DNA of 64,000 nt from Sphaerolaimus hirsutus (Eukaryota; Nematoda; Chromadorea; Monhysterida; Sphaerolaimidae), in assembly GCA_964036195.1 (NCBI GenBank), contig OZ038450.1:33807197-33871196 (forward strand). The letters run 5' to 3'. Positions 41,329 through 54,932 of the stretch are shown one piece after another (the stretch's first letter is position 1; each line of letters starts with the position of its first letter). Both the position numbers and the translations under genes were made by a program. Under the pieces are notes generated by a model. That model had not been told where the DNA came from and ran no database searches. It was given only the letters and a program-made list of their open reading frames with translations.

Positions 41329-41511
41329 AGATTCTGTTAACTGCAAAGTAAGATGTCAAATGTCATGCAGTGTCAATTATCATGACAAATGCAAAGTAAA
41401 GTGTCAATTGTCACACAAATTTCAGTAATAAAATATTCTTTTATTGATTGACATGACATTTGAGATTTGACATTTTACTTTACACTGTACATGGTCTGGA
41501 ATTGGCACCAG
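41329..41511 (-). mobile_element. Introner-family copy next to the satellite
   Basis: GGGGCAGTCCCAGATTCTG at the left and GGTCTGGAATTGGCAC at the right, with ATTTGACATTTTAC inner blocks. It is flanked by CAG (plus strand) at both ends, i.e. a CWG duplication. No gene is seen around it. Confidence 0.75.
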
Positions 41512-41850
41512 CTGGCTCTGTTTGGACATGTTTGCTGATTCATTTGTCTAGACAGGCAGGGCTTTGTGTGATGTGAGAATTTTGGTTGCACCACTAAAAT
41601 GTCTAGTGATAGCAAATAAAAATGCAAAAATTAAAAATGTTGTCATATTTGCATATTTTTATTTTTCCCAATTGTAAAAACATGTAATGTAAATACTAAA
41701 CATATAAAAGTAAATAATTTTTTTAAATAAAGGAGTAATTTGGGGTGAAACATTACAGAAAAAAGCAAAAAATTGCATTTGTGTCATGGTCTAAAATATC
41801 TTAATCATCAACAAAAAATTCATTAGAATGTTATGTTAAATATCATCTGT

Positions 41851-44800
41851 CAGATTTCAACGCTCAATTTCCACAGTCAAATTTCCATAATCAGATTTCC
41901 ATAGTCAGATTTCCACAGTCAGATTTCCACAGTCAGATTTCCACAGTCAGATTTCCGTAGTCAGATTTCCACAGTCAATTTCCACAGTCAAATTTCCATA
42001 GTCAAATTTCCATAGTCAGATTTCCATAGTCAGATTTCCACAGTCAGATTTCCATAGTCAGATTTCCACAGTCAATTTCCACAGTCAGATTTCCACAGTC
42101 AGATTTCCACGCTCAATTTCCACAATCAAATTTCCATAGTCAGATTTCCACAGTCAGATTTCCACAGTCAGATTTCCACAGTCAGATTTCCACAGTCAGA
42201 TTTCCATAGTCAGATTTCCACGCTCAATTTCCACAGTCAAATTTCCATAGTCAGATTTCCATAGTCAGATTTCCACAGTCAGATTTCCACAGTCAGATTT
42301 CCACAGTCAGATTTCCATAGTCAGATTTCCACGCTCAATTTCCACAGTCAAATTTCCATAGTCAGATTTCCATAGTCAGATTTCCACAGTCAGATTTCCA
42401 CAGTCAGATTTCCACAGTCAGATTTCCACAGTCAGATTTCCAAAGTCAGATTTCCACAGTCATTTCCACAGTCAAATTTCCATAGTCAAATTTCCATAGT
42501 CAGATTTCCATAGTCAGATTTCCACAGTCAGATTTCCACAGTCAGATTTCCACAGTCAGATTTCCGTAGTCAGATTTCCACAGTCAATTTCCACAGTCAA
42601 ATTTCCATAGTCAAATTTCCATAGTCAGATTTCCATAATCAGATTTCCACAGTCAGATTTCTACAGTCAGATTTCCACAGTCAGATTTCCATAGTCAGAT
42701 TTCCACAGTCAATTTCCACAGTCAAATTTCCATAGTCAGATTTCCACAGTCAGATTTCCATAGTCAGATTTCCACAGTCAATTTCCACAGTCAGATTTCC
42801 ACAGTCAGATTTCCACAGTCAGATTTCCACGCTCAATTTCCACAGTCAAATTTCCATAGTCAGATTTCCATAGTCAGATTTCCACAGTCAAATTTCCACA
42901 GTCAGATTTCCACAGTCAGATTTCCACAGTCAGATTTCCACAGTCAGATTTCCACAGTCAGATTTCCATAGTCAGATTTCCACGCTCAATTTCCACAGTC
43001 AAATTTCCATAGTCAGATTTCCATAGTCAGATTTCCACAGTCAGATTTCCACAGTCAATTTCCACAGTCAGATTTCCACAGTCAGATTTCCACGCTCAAT
43101 TTCCACAATCAAATTTCCATAGTCAGATTTCCACAGTCAGATTTCCATAGTCAGATTTCCATAGTCAGATTTCCACGCTCAATTTCCACAGTCAAATTTC
43201 CATAGTCAGATTTCCATAGTCAGATTTCCACAGTCAAATTTCCATAGTCAAATTTCCATAGTCAGATTTCCATAGTCAGATTTCCACAGTCAGATTTCCA
43301 TAGTCAGATTTCCACAGTCAATTTCCACAGTCAGATTTCCATAGTTAGATTTCCACGCTCAATTTCCACAGTCAAATTTCCATAGTCAGATTTCCATAGT
43401 CAGATTTCCACAGTCAGATTTCCACAGTCAGATTTCCACAGTCAGATTTCCATAGTCAGATTTCCACAGTCAATTTCCACAGTCAAATTTCCATAGTCAG
43501 ATTTCCACAGTCAGATTTCCATAGTCAGATTTCCACACTCAACTTCCACAGTCAAATTTCCATAGTCAAATGTCCATAGTCAGATTTCCACAGTCAGATT
43601 TTCACAGTCAGATTTCCACAGTCAATTTCCACAGTCAGATTTCCACAGTCAGATTTCAACGCTCAATTTCCACAGTCAGATTTCCACAGACAGATTTCCA
43701 CAGTCAGATTTCCATAGTCAGATTTCCACAGTCAGATTTCCACAGTCAGATTTTCACAGTCAGATTTCCACAGTCAATTTCCACAGTCAGATTTCCACAG
43801 TCAGATTTCAACGCTCAATTTCCACGCTCAATTTCCACAATCAAATTTCCATAGTCAGATTTCCACAGTCAGATTTCCACAGTCAGATTTCCACAGTCAG
43901 ATTTCCACAGTCAGATTTCCACAGTCAGATTTCCATAGTCAGATTTCCACGCTCAATTTCCACAGTCAAATTTCCATAGTCAGATTTCCATAGTCAGATT
44001 TCCACAGTCAGATTTCCACAGTCAGATTTCCACAGTCAGATTTCCATAGTCAGATTTCCACAGTCAATTTCCACAGTCAAATTTCCATAGTCAGATTTCC
44101 ACAGTCAGATTTCCATAGTCAGATTTCCACACTCAATTTCCACAGTCAAATTTCCATAGTCAAATTTCCATAGTCAGATTTCCACAGTCAGATTTTCACA
44201 GTCAGATTTCCACAGTCAATTTCCACAGTCAGATTTCCACAGTCAGATTTCAACGCTCAATTTCCACAGTCAGATTTCCACAGTCAGATTTCCACAGTCA
44301 GATTTCCATAGTCAGATTTCCACAGTCAGATTTCCACAGTCAGATTTCCATAGTCAGATTTCCACAGTCAATTTCCACAGTCAAATTTCCATAGGCAGAT
44401 TTCCACAGTCAGATTTCCATAGTCAGATTTCCACAGTCAATTTCCACAGTCAGATTTCCACAGTCAGATTTCCACGCTCAATTTCCACAATCAAATTTCC
44501 ATAGTCAGATTTCCACAGTCAGATTTCCATAGTCAGATTTCCACAGTCAATTTCCACAGTCAAATTTCCATAGTCAGATTTCCACAGTCAGATTTCCACA
44601 GTCAGATTTCCACGCTCAATTTCCACAATCAAATTTCCATAGTCAGATTTCCATAGTCAGATTTCCACAGTCAGATTTCCACAGTCAGATTTACACAGTC
44701 AGATTTCCATAGTCAGATTTCCACAGTCAATTTCCACAGTCAATTTCCACAGTCAGATTTCCACAGTCAGATTTTCACAGTCAGATTTCCAGAGTCAGTT

Positions 44801-47800
44801 TCCACAGTCAGATTTCCACAGTCAGATTTCAACGCTCAATTTCCACAGTCAGATTTCCACAGTCAGATTTCCACAGTCAGATTTCCATAGTCAGATTTCC
44901 ACACTCAATTTCCACAGTCAAATTTCCATAGTCAAATTTCCATAGTCAGATTTCCACAGTCAGATTTTCACAGTCAGATTTCCACAGTCAATTTCCACAG
45001 TCAGATTTCCACAGTCAGATTTCAACGCTCAATTTCCACAGTCAGATTTCCACAGTCAGATTTCCACAGTCAGATTTCCATAGTCAGATTTCCACACTCA
45101 ATTTCCACAGTCAAATTTCCATAGTCAAATTTCCATAGTCAGATTTCCACAGTCAGATTTTCACAGTCATATTTCCACAGTCAATTTCCACAGTCAGATT
45201 TCCACAGTCAGATTTCAACGCTCAATTTCCACGCTCAATTTCCACAATCAAATTTCCATAGTCAGATTTCCACAGTCAGATTTCCACAGTCAGATTTCCA
45301 CAGTCAGATTTCCATAGTCAGATTTCCACAGTCAATTTCCACAGTCAAATTTCCATAGTCAGATTTCCACAGTCAGATTTCCATAGTCAGATTTCCACAC
45401 TCAATTTCCACAGTCAAATTTCCATAGTCAAATTTCCATAGTCAGATTTTCACAGTCAGATTTTCACAGTCAGATTTCCACAGTCAATTTCCACAGTCAG
45501 ATTTCCACAGTCAGATTTCAACGCTCAATTTCCACAGTCAGATTTCCACAGTCAGATTTCCACAGTCAGATTTCCATAGTCAGATTTCCACAGTCAGATT
45601 TCCACAGTCAGATTTCCATAGTCAGATTTCCACAGTCAATTTCCACAGTCAAATTTCCATAGTCAGATTTCCACAGTCAGATTTCCATAGTCAGATTTCC
45701 ACAGTCAATTTCCACAGTCAGATTTCCACAGTCAGATTTCCACGCTCAATTTCCACAATCAAATTTCCATAGTCAGATTTCCACAGTCAGATTTCCATAG
45801 TCAGATTTCCACAGTCAATTTCCACAGTCAAATTTCCATAGTCAGATTTCCACAGTCAGATTTCCACAGTCAGATTTCCACGCTCAATTTCCACAATCAA
45901 ATTTCCATAGTCAGATTTCCATAGTCAGATTTCCACAGTCAGATTTCCACAGTCAGATTTACACAGTCAGATTTCCATAGTCAGATTTCCACAGTCAATT
46001 TCCACAGTCAATCTCCACAGTCAGATTTCCACAGTCAGATTTTCACAGTCAGATTTCCAGAGTCAGTTTCCACAGTCAGATTTCCACAGTCAGATTTCAA
46101 CGCTCAATTTCCACAGTCAGATTTCCACAGTCAGATTTCCACAGTCAGATTTCCATAGTCAGATTTCCACACTCAATTTCCACAGTCAAATTTCCATAGT
46201 CAAATTTCCATAGTCAGATTTCCACAGTCAGATTTTCACAGTCAGATTTCCACAGTCAATTTCCACAGTCAGATTTCCACAGTCAGATTTCAACGCTCAA
46301 TTTCCACAGTCAGATTTCCACAGTCAGATTTCCACAGTCAGATTTCCATAGTCAGATTTCCACACTCAATTTCCACAGTCAAATTTCCATAGTCAAATTT
46401 CCATAGTCAGATTTCCACAGTCAGATTTTCACAGTCAGATTTCCACAGTCAATTTCCACAGTCAGATTTCCACAGTCAGATTTCAACGCTCAATTTCCAC
46501 GCTCAATTTCCACAATCAAATTTCCATAGTCAGATTTCCACAGTCAGATTTCCACAGTCAGATTTCCACAGTCAGATTTCCACAGTCAGATTTCCACAGT
46601 CAGATTTCCATAGTCAGATTTCCACGCTCAATTTCCACAGTCAAATTTCCATAGTCAGATTTCCATAGTCAGATTTCCACAGTCAGATTTCCACAGTCAG
46701 ATTTCCACAGTCAGATTTCCATAGTCAGATTTCCACAGTCAATTTCCACAGTCAAATTTCCATAGTCAGATTTCCACAGTCAGATTTCCATAGTCAGATT
46801 TCCACACTCAATTTCCACAGTCAAATTTCCATAGTCAAATTTCCATAGTCAGATTTCCACAGTCAGATTTTCACAGTCAGATTTCCACAGTCAATTTCCA
46901 CAGTCAGATTTCCACAGTCAGATTTCAACGCTCAATTTCCACAGTCAGATTTCCACAGTCAGATTTCCACAGTCAGATTTCCATAGTCAGATTTCCACAG
47001 TCAGATTTCCACAGTCAGATTTCCATAGTCAGATTTCCACAGTCAATTTCCACAGTCAAATTTCCATAGTCAGATTTCCACAGTCAGATTTCCATAGTCA
47101 GATTTCCACAGTCAATTTCCACAGTCAGATTTCCACAGTCAGATTTCCACGCTCAATTTCCACAATCAAATTTCCATAGTCAGATTTCCACAGTCAGATT
47201 TCCATAGTCAGATTTCCACAGTCAATTTCCACAGTCAAATTTCCATAGTCAGATTTCCACAGTCAGATTTCCACAGTCAGATTTCCACGCTCAATTTCCA
47301 CAATCAAATTTCCATAGTCAGATTTCCATAGTCAGATTTCCACAGTCAGATTTCCACAGTCAGATTTACACAGTCAGATTTCCATAGTCAGATTTCCACA
47401 GTCAATTTCCACAGTCAATTTCCACAGTCAGATTTCCACAGTCAGATTTTCACAGTCAGATTTCCAGAGTCAGTTTCCACAGTCAGATTTCCACAGTCAG
47501 ATTTCAACGCTCAATTTCCACAGTCAGATTTCCACAGTCAGATTTCCACAGTCAGATTTCCATAGTCAGATTTCCACACTCAATTTCCACAGTCAAATTT
47601 CCATAGTCAAATTTCCATAGTCAGATTTCCACAGTCAGATTTTCACAGTCAGATTTCCACAGTCAATTTCCACAGTCAGATTTCCACAGTCAGATTTCAA
47701 CGCTCAATTTCCACAGTCAGATTTCCACAGTCAGATTTCCACAGTCAGATTTCCATAGTCAGATTTCCACACTCAATTTCCACAGTCAAATTTCCATAGT

Positions 47801-50800
47801 CAAATTTCCATAGTCAGATTTCCACAGTCAGATTTTCACAGTCAGATTTCCACAGTCAATTTCCACAGTCAGATTTCCACAGTCAGATTTCAACGCTCAA
47901 TTTCCACAGTCAGATTTCCACAGTCAGATTTCCACAGTCAGATTTCCATAGTCAGATTTCCACAGTCAGATTTCCACAGTCAGATTTCCATAGTCAGATT
48001 TCCACAGTCAATTTCCACAGTCAAATTTCCATAGTCAGATTTCCACAGTCAGATTTCCATAGTCAGATTTCCACAGTCAATTTCCACAGTCAGATTTCCA
48101 CAGTCAGATTTCCACGCTCAATTTCCACAATCAAATTTCCATAGTCAGATTTCCACAGTCAGATTTCCATAGTCAGATTTCCACAGTCAATTTCCACAGT
48201 CAAATTTCCATAGTCAGATTTCCACAGTCAGATTTCCATAGTCAGATTTCCACAGTCAATTTCCACAGTCAGATTTCCACAGTCAGATTTCCACGCTCAA
48301 TTTCCACAATCAAATTTCCATAGTCAGATTTCCATAGTCAGATTTCCACAGTCAGATTTCCACAGTCAGATTTCCACAGTCAGATTTCCATAGTCAGATT
48401 TCCACAGTCAATTTCCACAGTCAATTTCCACAGTCAGATTTCCACAGTCAGATTTTCACAGTCAGATTTCCAGAGTCAATTTCCACAGTCAGATTTCCAC
48501 AGTCAGATTTCAACGCTCAATTTCCACAGTCAGATTTCCACAGTCAGATTTCCACAGTCAGATTTCCATAGTCAGATTTCCACACTCAATTTCCACAGTC
48601 AAATTTCCATAGTCAAATTTCCATAGTCAGATTTCCACAGTCAGATTTTCACAGTCAGATTTCCACAGTCAATTTCCACAGTCAGATTTCCACAGTCAGA
48701 TTTCAACGCTCAATTTCCACAGTCAGATTTCCACAGTCAGATTTCCACAGTCAGATTTCCACGCTCAATTTCCACAGTCAGATTTCCACAGTCAGATTTC
48801 CATAGTCAGATTTCCACACTCAATTTCCACAGTCAAATTTCCATAGTCAAATTTCCATAGTCAGATTTCCACAGTCAGATTTTCACAGTCAGATTTCCAC
48901 AGTCAATTTCCACAGTCAGATTTCCACAGTCAGGTTTCAACGCTCAATTTCCACAGTCAGATTTCCACAGTCAGATTTCCACAGTCAGATTTCCATAGTC
49001 AGATTTCCACACTCAATTTCCACAGTCAAATTTCCATAGTCAAATTTCCATAGTCAGATTTCCACAGTCAGATTTTCACAGTCAGATTTCCACAGTCAAT
49101 TTCCACAGTCAGATTTCCACAGTCAGATTTCAATGCTCAATTTCCACAGTCAGATTTCCACAGTCAGATTTCCACAGTCAGATTTCCATAGTCAGATTTC
49201 CACAGTCAGATTTCCACAGTCAGATTTCCATAGTCAGATTTCCACAGTCAATTTCCACAGTCAAATTTCCATAGTCAGATTTCCACAGTCAGATTTCCAT
49301 AGTCAGATTTCCACAGTCAATTTCCACAGTCAGATTTCCACAGTCAGATTTCAACGCTCAATTTCCACAGTCAGATTTCCACAGTCAGATTTCCACAGTC
49401 AGATTTCCATAGTCAGATTTCCACAGTCAGATTTCCACAGTCAGATTTCCATAGTCAGATTTCCACAGTCAATTTCCACAGTCAAATTTCCATAGTCAGA
49501 TTTCCACAGTCAGATTTCCATAGTCAGATTTCCACAGTCAAATTTCCATAGTCAAATTTCCATAGTCAGATTTCCACAGTCAGATTTTCACAGTCAGATT
49601 TCCACAGTCAATTTCCACAGTCAGATTTCCACAGTCAGATTTCAACGCTCAATTTCCACAGTCAGATTTCCACAGTCAGATTTCCACAGTCAGATTTCCA
49701 CGCTCAATTTCCACAGTCAGATTTCCACAGTCAGATTTCCATAGTCAGATTTCCACACTCAATTTCCACAGTCAAATTTCCATAGTCAAATTTCCATAGT
49801 CAGATTTCCACAGTCAGATTTTCACAGTCAGATTTCCACAGTCAATTTCCACAGTCAGATTTCCACAGTCAGGTTTCAACGCTCAATTTCCACAGTCAGA
49901 TTTCCACAGTCAGATTTCCACAGTCAGATTTCCATAGTCAGATTTCCACACTCAATTTCCACAGTCAAATTTCCATAGTCAAATTTCCATAGTCAGATTT
50001 CCACAGTCAGATTTTCACAGTCAGATTTCCACAGTCAATTTCCACAGTCAGATTTCCACAGTCAGATTTCAACGCTCAATTTCCACAGTCAGATTTCCAC
50101 AGTCAGATTTCCACAGTCAGATTTCCATAGTCAGATTTCCACAGTCAGATTTCCACAGTCAGATTTCCATAGTCAGATTTCCACAGTCAATTTCCACAGT
50201 CAAATTTCCATAGTCAGATTTCCACAGTCAGATTTCCATAGTCAGATTTCCACAGTCAATTTCCACAGTCAGATTTCCATAGTCAGATTTCCACAGTCAG
50301 ATTTCCATAGTCAGATTTCCACAGTCAATTTCCACAGTCAAATTTCCATAGTCAGATTTCCACAGTCAGATTTCCATAGTCAGATTTCCACAGTCAATTT
50401 CCACAGTCAGATTTCCACAGTCAGATTTCCACGCTCAATTTCCACAATCAAATTTCCACAGTCAGATTTCCACAGTCAGATTTCCATAGTCAGATTTCCA
50501 CAGTCAATTTCCACAGTCAATTTCCACAGTCAGATTTCCACAGTCAGATTTTCACAGTCAGATTTCCAGAGTCAATTTCCACAGTCAGATTTCCACAGTC
50601 AGATTTCAACGCTCAATTTCCACAGTCAGATTTCCACAGTCAGATTTCCACAGTCAGATTTCCACAGTCAGATTTCCATAGTCAGATTTCCACAGTCAAT
50701 TTCCACAGTCAATTTCCACAGTCAGATTTCCACAGTCAGATTTTCACAGTCAGATTTCCAGAGTCAATTTCCACAGTCAGATTTCCACAGTCAGATTTCA

Positions 50801-52157
50801 ACGCTCAATTTCCACAGTCAGATTTCCACAGTCAGATTTCCACAGTCAGATTTCCATAGTCAGATTTCCACACTCAATTTCCACAGTCAAATTTCCATAG
50901 TCAAATTTCCATAGTCAGATTTCCACAGTCAGATTTTCACAGTCAGATTTCCACAGTCAATTTCCACAGTCAGATTTCCACAGTCAGATTTCAACGCTCA
51001 ATTTCCACAGTCAGATTTCCACAGTCAGATTTCCACAGTCAGATTTCCACGCTCAATTTCCACAATCAAATTTCCATAGTCAGATTTCCATAGTCAGATT
51101 TCCACAGTCAGATTTCCACAGTCAGATTTCCACAGTCAGATTTCCATAGTCAGATTTCCACAGTCAATTTCCACGGTCAATTTCCACAGTCAGATTTCCA
51201 CAGTCAGATTTTCACAGTCAGATTTCCAGAGTCAATTTCCACAGTCAGATTTCCACAGTCAGATTTCAACGCTCAATTTCCACAGTCAGATTTCCACAGT
51301 CAGATTTCCACAGTCAGATTTCCATAGTCAGATTTCCACACTCAATTTCCACAGTCAAATTTCCATAGTCAAATTTCCATAGTCAGATTTCCACAGTCAG
51401 ATTTTCACAGTCAGATTTCCACAGTCAATTTCCACAGTCAGATTTCCACAGTCAGATTTCAACGCTCAATTTCCACAGTCAGATTTCCACAGTCAGATTT
51501 CCACAGTCAGATTTCCACAGTCAGATTTCAACGCTCAATTTCCACAGTCAGATTTCCACAGTCAGATTTCCACAGTCAGATTTCCACAGTCAGATTTCCA
51601 TAGTCAGATTTCCACAGTCAATTTCCACAGTCAAATTTCCATAGTCAGATTTCCACAGTCAGATTTCCATAGTCAGATTTCCACAGTCAATTTCCACAGT
51701 CAGATTTCCACAGTCAGATTTCCACGCTCAATTTCCACAATCAAATTTCCATAGTCAGATTTCCACAGTCAGATTTCCATAGTCAGATTTCCACAGTCAA
51801 TTTCCACAGTCAAATTTCCATAGTCAGATTTCCACAGTCAGATTTCCATAGTCAGATTTCCACAGTCAATTTCCACAGTCAGATTTCCACAGTCAGATTT
51901 CCACGCTCAATTTCCACAATCAAATTTCTATAGTCAGATTTCCATAGTCAGATTTCCACAGTCAGATTTCCACAGTCAGATTTCCACAGTCAGATTTCCA
52001 TAGTCAGATTTCCACGCTCAATTTCCACAGTCAAATTTCCATAGTCAGATTTCCATAGTCAGATTTCCACAGTCAGATTTCCATAGTCAGATTTCCACAG
52101 TCAATTTCCACAGTCAGATTTCCACAGTCAGATTTCCATAGACAGATTTCCACAGTC
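41851..52157. repeat. 10.3-kb satellite of 13-14-bp CAGATTTCCACAGT units, higher-order structure
   Basis: Some 700 or more monomers alternate among CAGATTTCCACAGT, CAGATTTCCATAGT, CAAATTTCCATAGT, CAATTTCCACAGT and CAACGCTCAATTTCC-type variants. The variants follow a higher-order order: a block of about 195 bp marked by CAGATTTTCACAGT recurs, and a rarer marker, TTACACAGTC, occurs at 44691, 45959 and 47366 (spacing 1268 and 1407). Open frames inside are artefacts of the period. Confidence 0.95.
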
Positions 52158-52159
52158 TG

Positions 52160-52438
52160 GGGCCAGTTCCGCAAGTAGACAAGTTAAGAGTTAAAAGTTA
52201 AGAGTTGAGTTAAAGGTTAAAAGTTGAGTCAAAAGTTGAGTTAAAAGTTAAGAGTTGAGTTAAAGGTTAAAAGTTGAGTCAAAAGTTGAGTTAAAAGTTA
52301 AGAGTTGAGTTAAAGGTTAAAAGTTGAGTCAAAAGTTGAGTTAAAAGTTAAGAGTTGAGTTAAAGGTTAAAAGTTGAGTCAAAAGTTGAGTTATAAGTTA
52401 AGAGTTTAGTTAAAGGTTAAAAGTTGAGTCAAAAGTTG
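52160..52438. repeat. Introner terminus followed by a 50-bp tandem repeat
   Basis: GGGCCAGTTCCGCAAGTAGA, preceded by CTG, is a family left end like that of the 16264 copy. It runs into about five copies of a 50-bp unit made of AGTTAAGAGTTGAGTTAAAG and GTTGAGTCAAAAGTTGAG. The other terminus is missing, cut by the retrotransposon junction at about 52440. Confidence 0.7.
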
Positions 52439-52439
52439 A

Positions 52440-53705
52440 TGTGCTGACCGTGGCAAAAATGAATGGATAAAGAAATACAGAGAATTGATAATTAGGCTCA
52501 TATTTACGCATTTACTTATTTGCATTAATTTACATTTTATGCACTATATTAATTTACCACGACAATTGTATTTTCTGCACTACATTATTTACCCATGGAG
52601 AATATTTGATTAGGAATGTATTCTATAAGTTATTGATAGGTTTATGTGGAATGTTCAGGTTAAAAGGTCAAATAAGTTATTATTAGGTGTATTAATATGA
52701 AATTAGGCTCATTCAACTCGCCGTAATTTTCTGATCATTATTATATATACATTTACATGGTTTACTTACAATTTGGGAAAGTCAAAAGTTGTAAATATCT
52801 ATATGCCACGTATTTAGTTAGGCCAGCGTCCTAATAAAGAAATAGTGCCCTGTGTGTAACTAGCATTTTCTGTATGAATTTACGAAGCCCTTCGCGTAGG
52901 CATAATTATAATTATAATACCCTTCTCAAGCTGAATGTATTATAGACCCTGCTCAATTACAATACCTATTTACCTCGAATAAGTCCCAATTTTGTTAGAT
53001 TATTCAACATACGTTTCCAGGAAGTGATAATTATTACATCGAATATACCCTACTCCATTTACGTCATTAGGAACATTTGCACTACTATTTATAGTTTTCA
53101 AACCCTATTATTATTAGTTCCAATGTGCGTCAATGTTTTCTGACAAATTGAAGCAAATTAGTAAATCGGCCGAGTTTGCGGACTTCGCGCCTCGTAAGAT
53201 TAATAGTTTTTCTATTAACCCAATTTGTACCTGGTATTTCTTTACCATAAGTATTTGAATGTATGCCCGCGCAGCATGAGGCAACTGTTTCGGCTAGATA
53301 TGTTTATTTGTTGCATTTGTGACTTATTTGTGTATTTGTATTAGAAAATTACTGTAACTGTTTTTCTATACATGATTTTCGTGTCTTAGTTACTTTGGAA
53401 GTTTTTACTTCAGTCTGCGGACCCCCAAGCTACTGAACGAAATAAGCTAGCGATAGAAACTTCGATTAGGAAGCTCGCTAGACTTTGCGCTTTTGTAACA
53501 CGCTGTATCTGATCGAAATAAAGTACCTGAAACAAATCGAACCCCCTTTTCAACACACAACTACGAAATAAACTCAACTTGGCTGTCGACAAGTGGACGT
53601 TCGGCTACAACGGGAAATCAACCACTCTAAAGGCCGTTTCTCACTACGGTCTTGGAGTTGCCGGATTCGGTGGTAGAAGACGCTGACTTCGGTGGCTTCA
53701 TCACA
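52440..53705 (+). mobile_element. BEL/Pao element A: env tail plus LTR
   Basis: The first 55 bp match the env C-terminal codons of element B (VLTVAKWMDKEIQ), broken by a one-base change in frame. After that the LTR extends to CATCACA at 53705. The same continuous stretch occurs inverted at 56648-57960, so the LTR's 5' edge cannot be fixed by comparing these two copies. A purine-rich AAAGAAATACAGAGAA at about 52470 may be the polypurine tract. Confidence 0.7.
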
Positions 53706-53723
53706 TGGCGCAGTGGGCAGGAT
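53706..53723 (+). promoter_or_regulatory. Primer binding site of element A
   Basis: TGGCGCAGTGGGCAGGAT starts directly after the LTR's terminal CA and begins with TGG, complementary to a tRNA CCA end. The tRNA was not identified. Confidence 0.6.
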
Positions 53724-54932
53724 GATTGCATGACATTGTGCTATCACCGAGCCGGAACGGACATTGTGCGGCAGTTGGCAGAACTTCAAAAGTCCTGCTG
53801 AACATCAATTTGGCCTTGGCTGAGCGTTGGCTGTTGATTTGCAGACAGCATTGTGCCAAAGTCACGGCACGCCTGTCTACATCCTGGGAGCGGTTCTACG
53901 CTCACGCGCGGAGGACACTGGAGTTCTGACAAGCCTGTCAGGATTTCAGGCAGCTTTCACCAGTGTTCTGGCAAGGTGCTAGACGCTGGGCGGCACCGGC
54001 ATTTGACAAGGAGTCATTGTCGGACGGTGGTCAAACTTTCGCTGGACGCTCCTGGACATCCGGACGCCAGTGACCGCTCACACGTCCTTCCTATGCCAAG
54101 GGAGGGTGACCTGACGGAGACAGGATCGCCACAAAGCCACGCTAGTCAAAGGGCTGTTTTTTGGGCATTCGCGGAGGTCCCTCGCTCCACTGGGTAAGAG
54201 TGGACTCATACCTCGGAAGTGCAAAAGTAGGGGTATCAGTGTACAAAGGGCTGTAGCTGACAGAGGGCTGTAGCTGACAGAGAGTGGATTTGAAAACCAA
54301 GTATTAGGATACTTGGTAGCGTGTAAGGGCTTTGCGGAGCTCCCATCAAATATACACGCTGTGCCTGCTCGGTACCATCAGATCAGACAGCACAAAAAGT
54401 GCCAGAATACTGCATTGCACAGGCGCAATTGCAGAGCAGTGTACAGAAACACTGCCCAGAATCAGAAAGTGCACCAGAGTGCACAGAAACGTGTCACAGG
54501 CGACACGGCAAGCGCAGCACTGCGCACAGCGGCACAGGAGCCGCTCAGGAAAGCAAGTGGCCGGCGTGGTCACAAGGCACAGGCGTGCCAGAAAAAGCGC
54601 CAGAGCGCTCAGAAAGAGTGTGTACGGGCCCTCTTTGGGCGCACACTGCTGGGCAAAGAACTTGTTTATTGTCCAGGTGGATTTGACCGGTGTGTTGAAG
54701 TCAACGCGTGTAAATAATCACGTCAGGGGCTTTAGGAACACACCTGGTGCCAGTACAGTAAAGGTCAACGCGTGAGAACACGTCAGGGGCCTGTAGGACT
54801 GCATTGGTATTGTGCGTGGCACAACAAATCCGTGGTGCGCAGAGCACTGCACAGAAAGACGCAGAGAAGCGTCCCAAGCGTCACAGGCAACGCACTATAA
54901 AGAGAAACAGTGAAGAAAATTCATCAGCAAGA
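53724..54932 (+). other. Element A 5' leader
   Basis: A long untranslated leader precedes gag. It includes short direct repeats (GGGCTGTAGCTGACAGAG twice near 54250 and CGTCAGGGGC near 54720 and 54780). Open frames here lack family features. Confidence 0.5.

Noticed and set aside
43570-49495. Open frames of 94 and 120 codons (HSQISTVRFPQSDF repeats)
   Set aside because: They are open only because the satellite monomer reads stop-free in one phase; no start context or conservation.
41851-52157. Regular 14-bp repeats as a CRISPR array
   Set aside because: There are no unique spacers; monomers are directly contiguous and the surrounding DNA is animal. It is a satellite.
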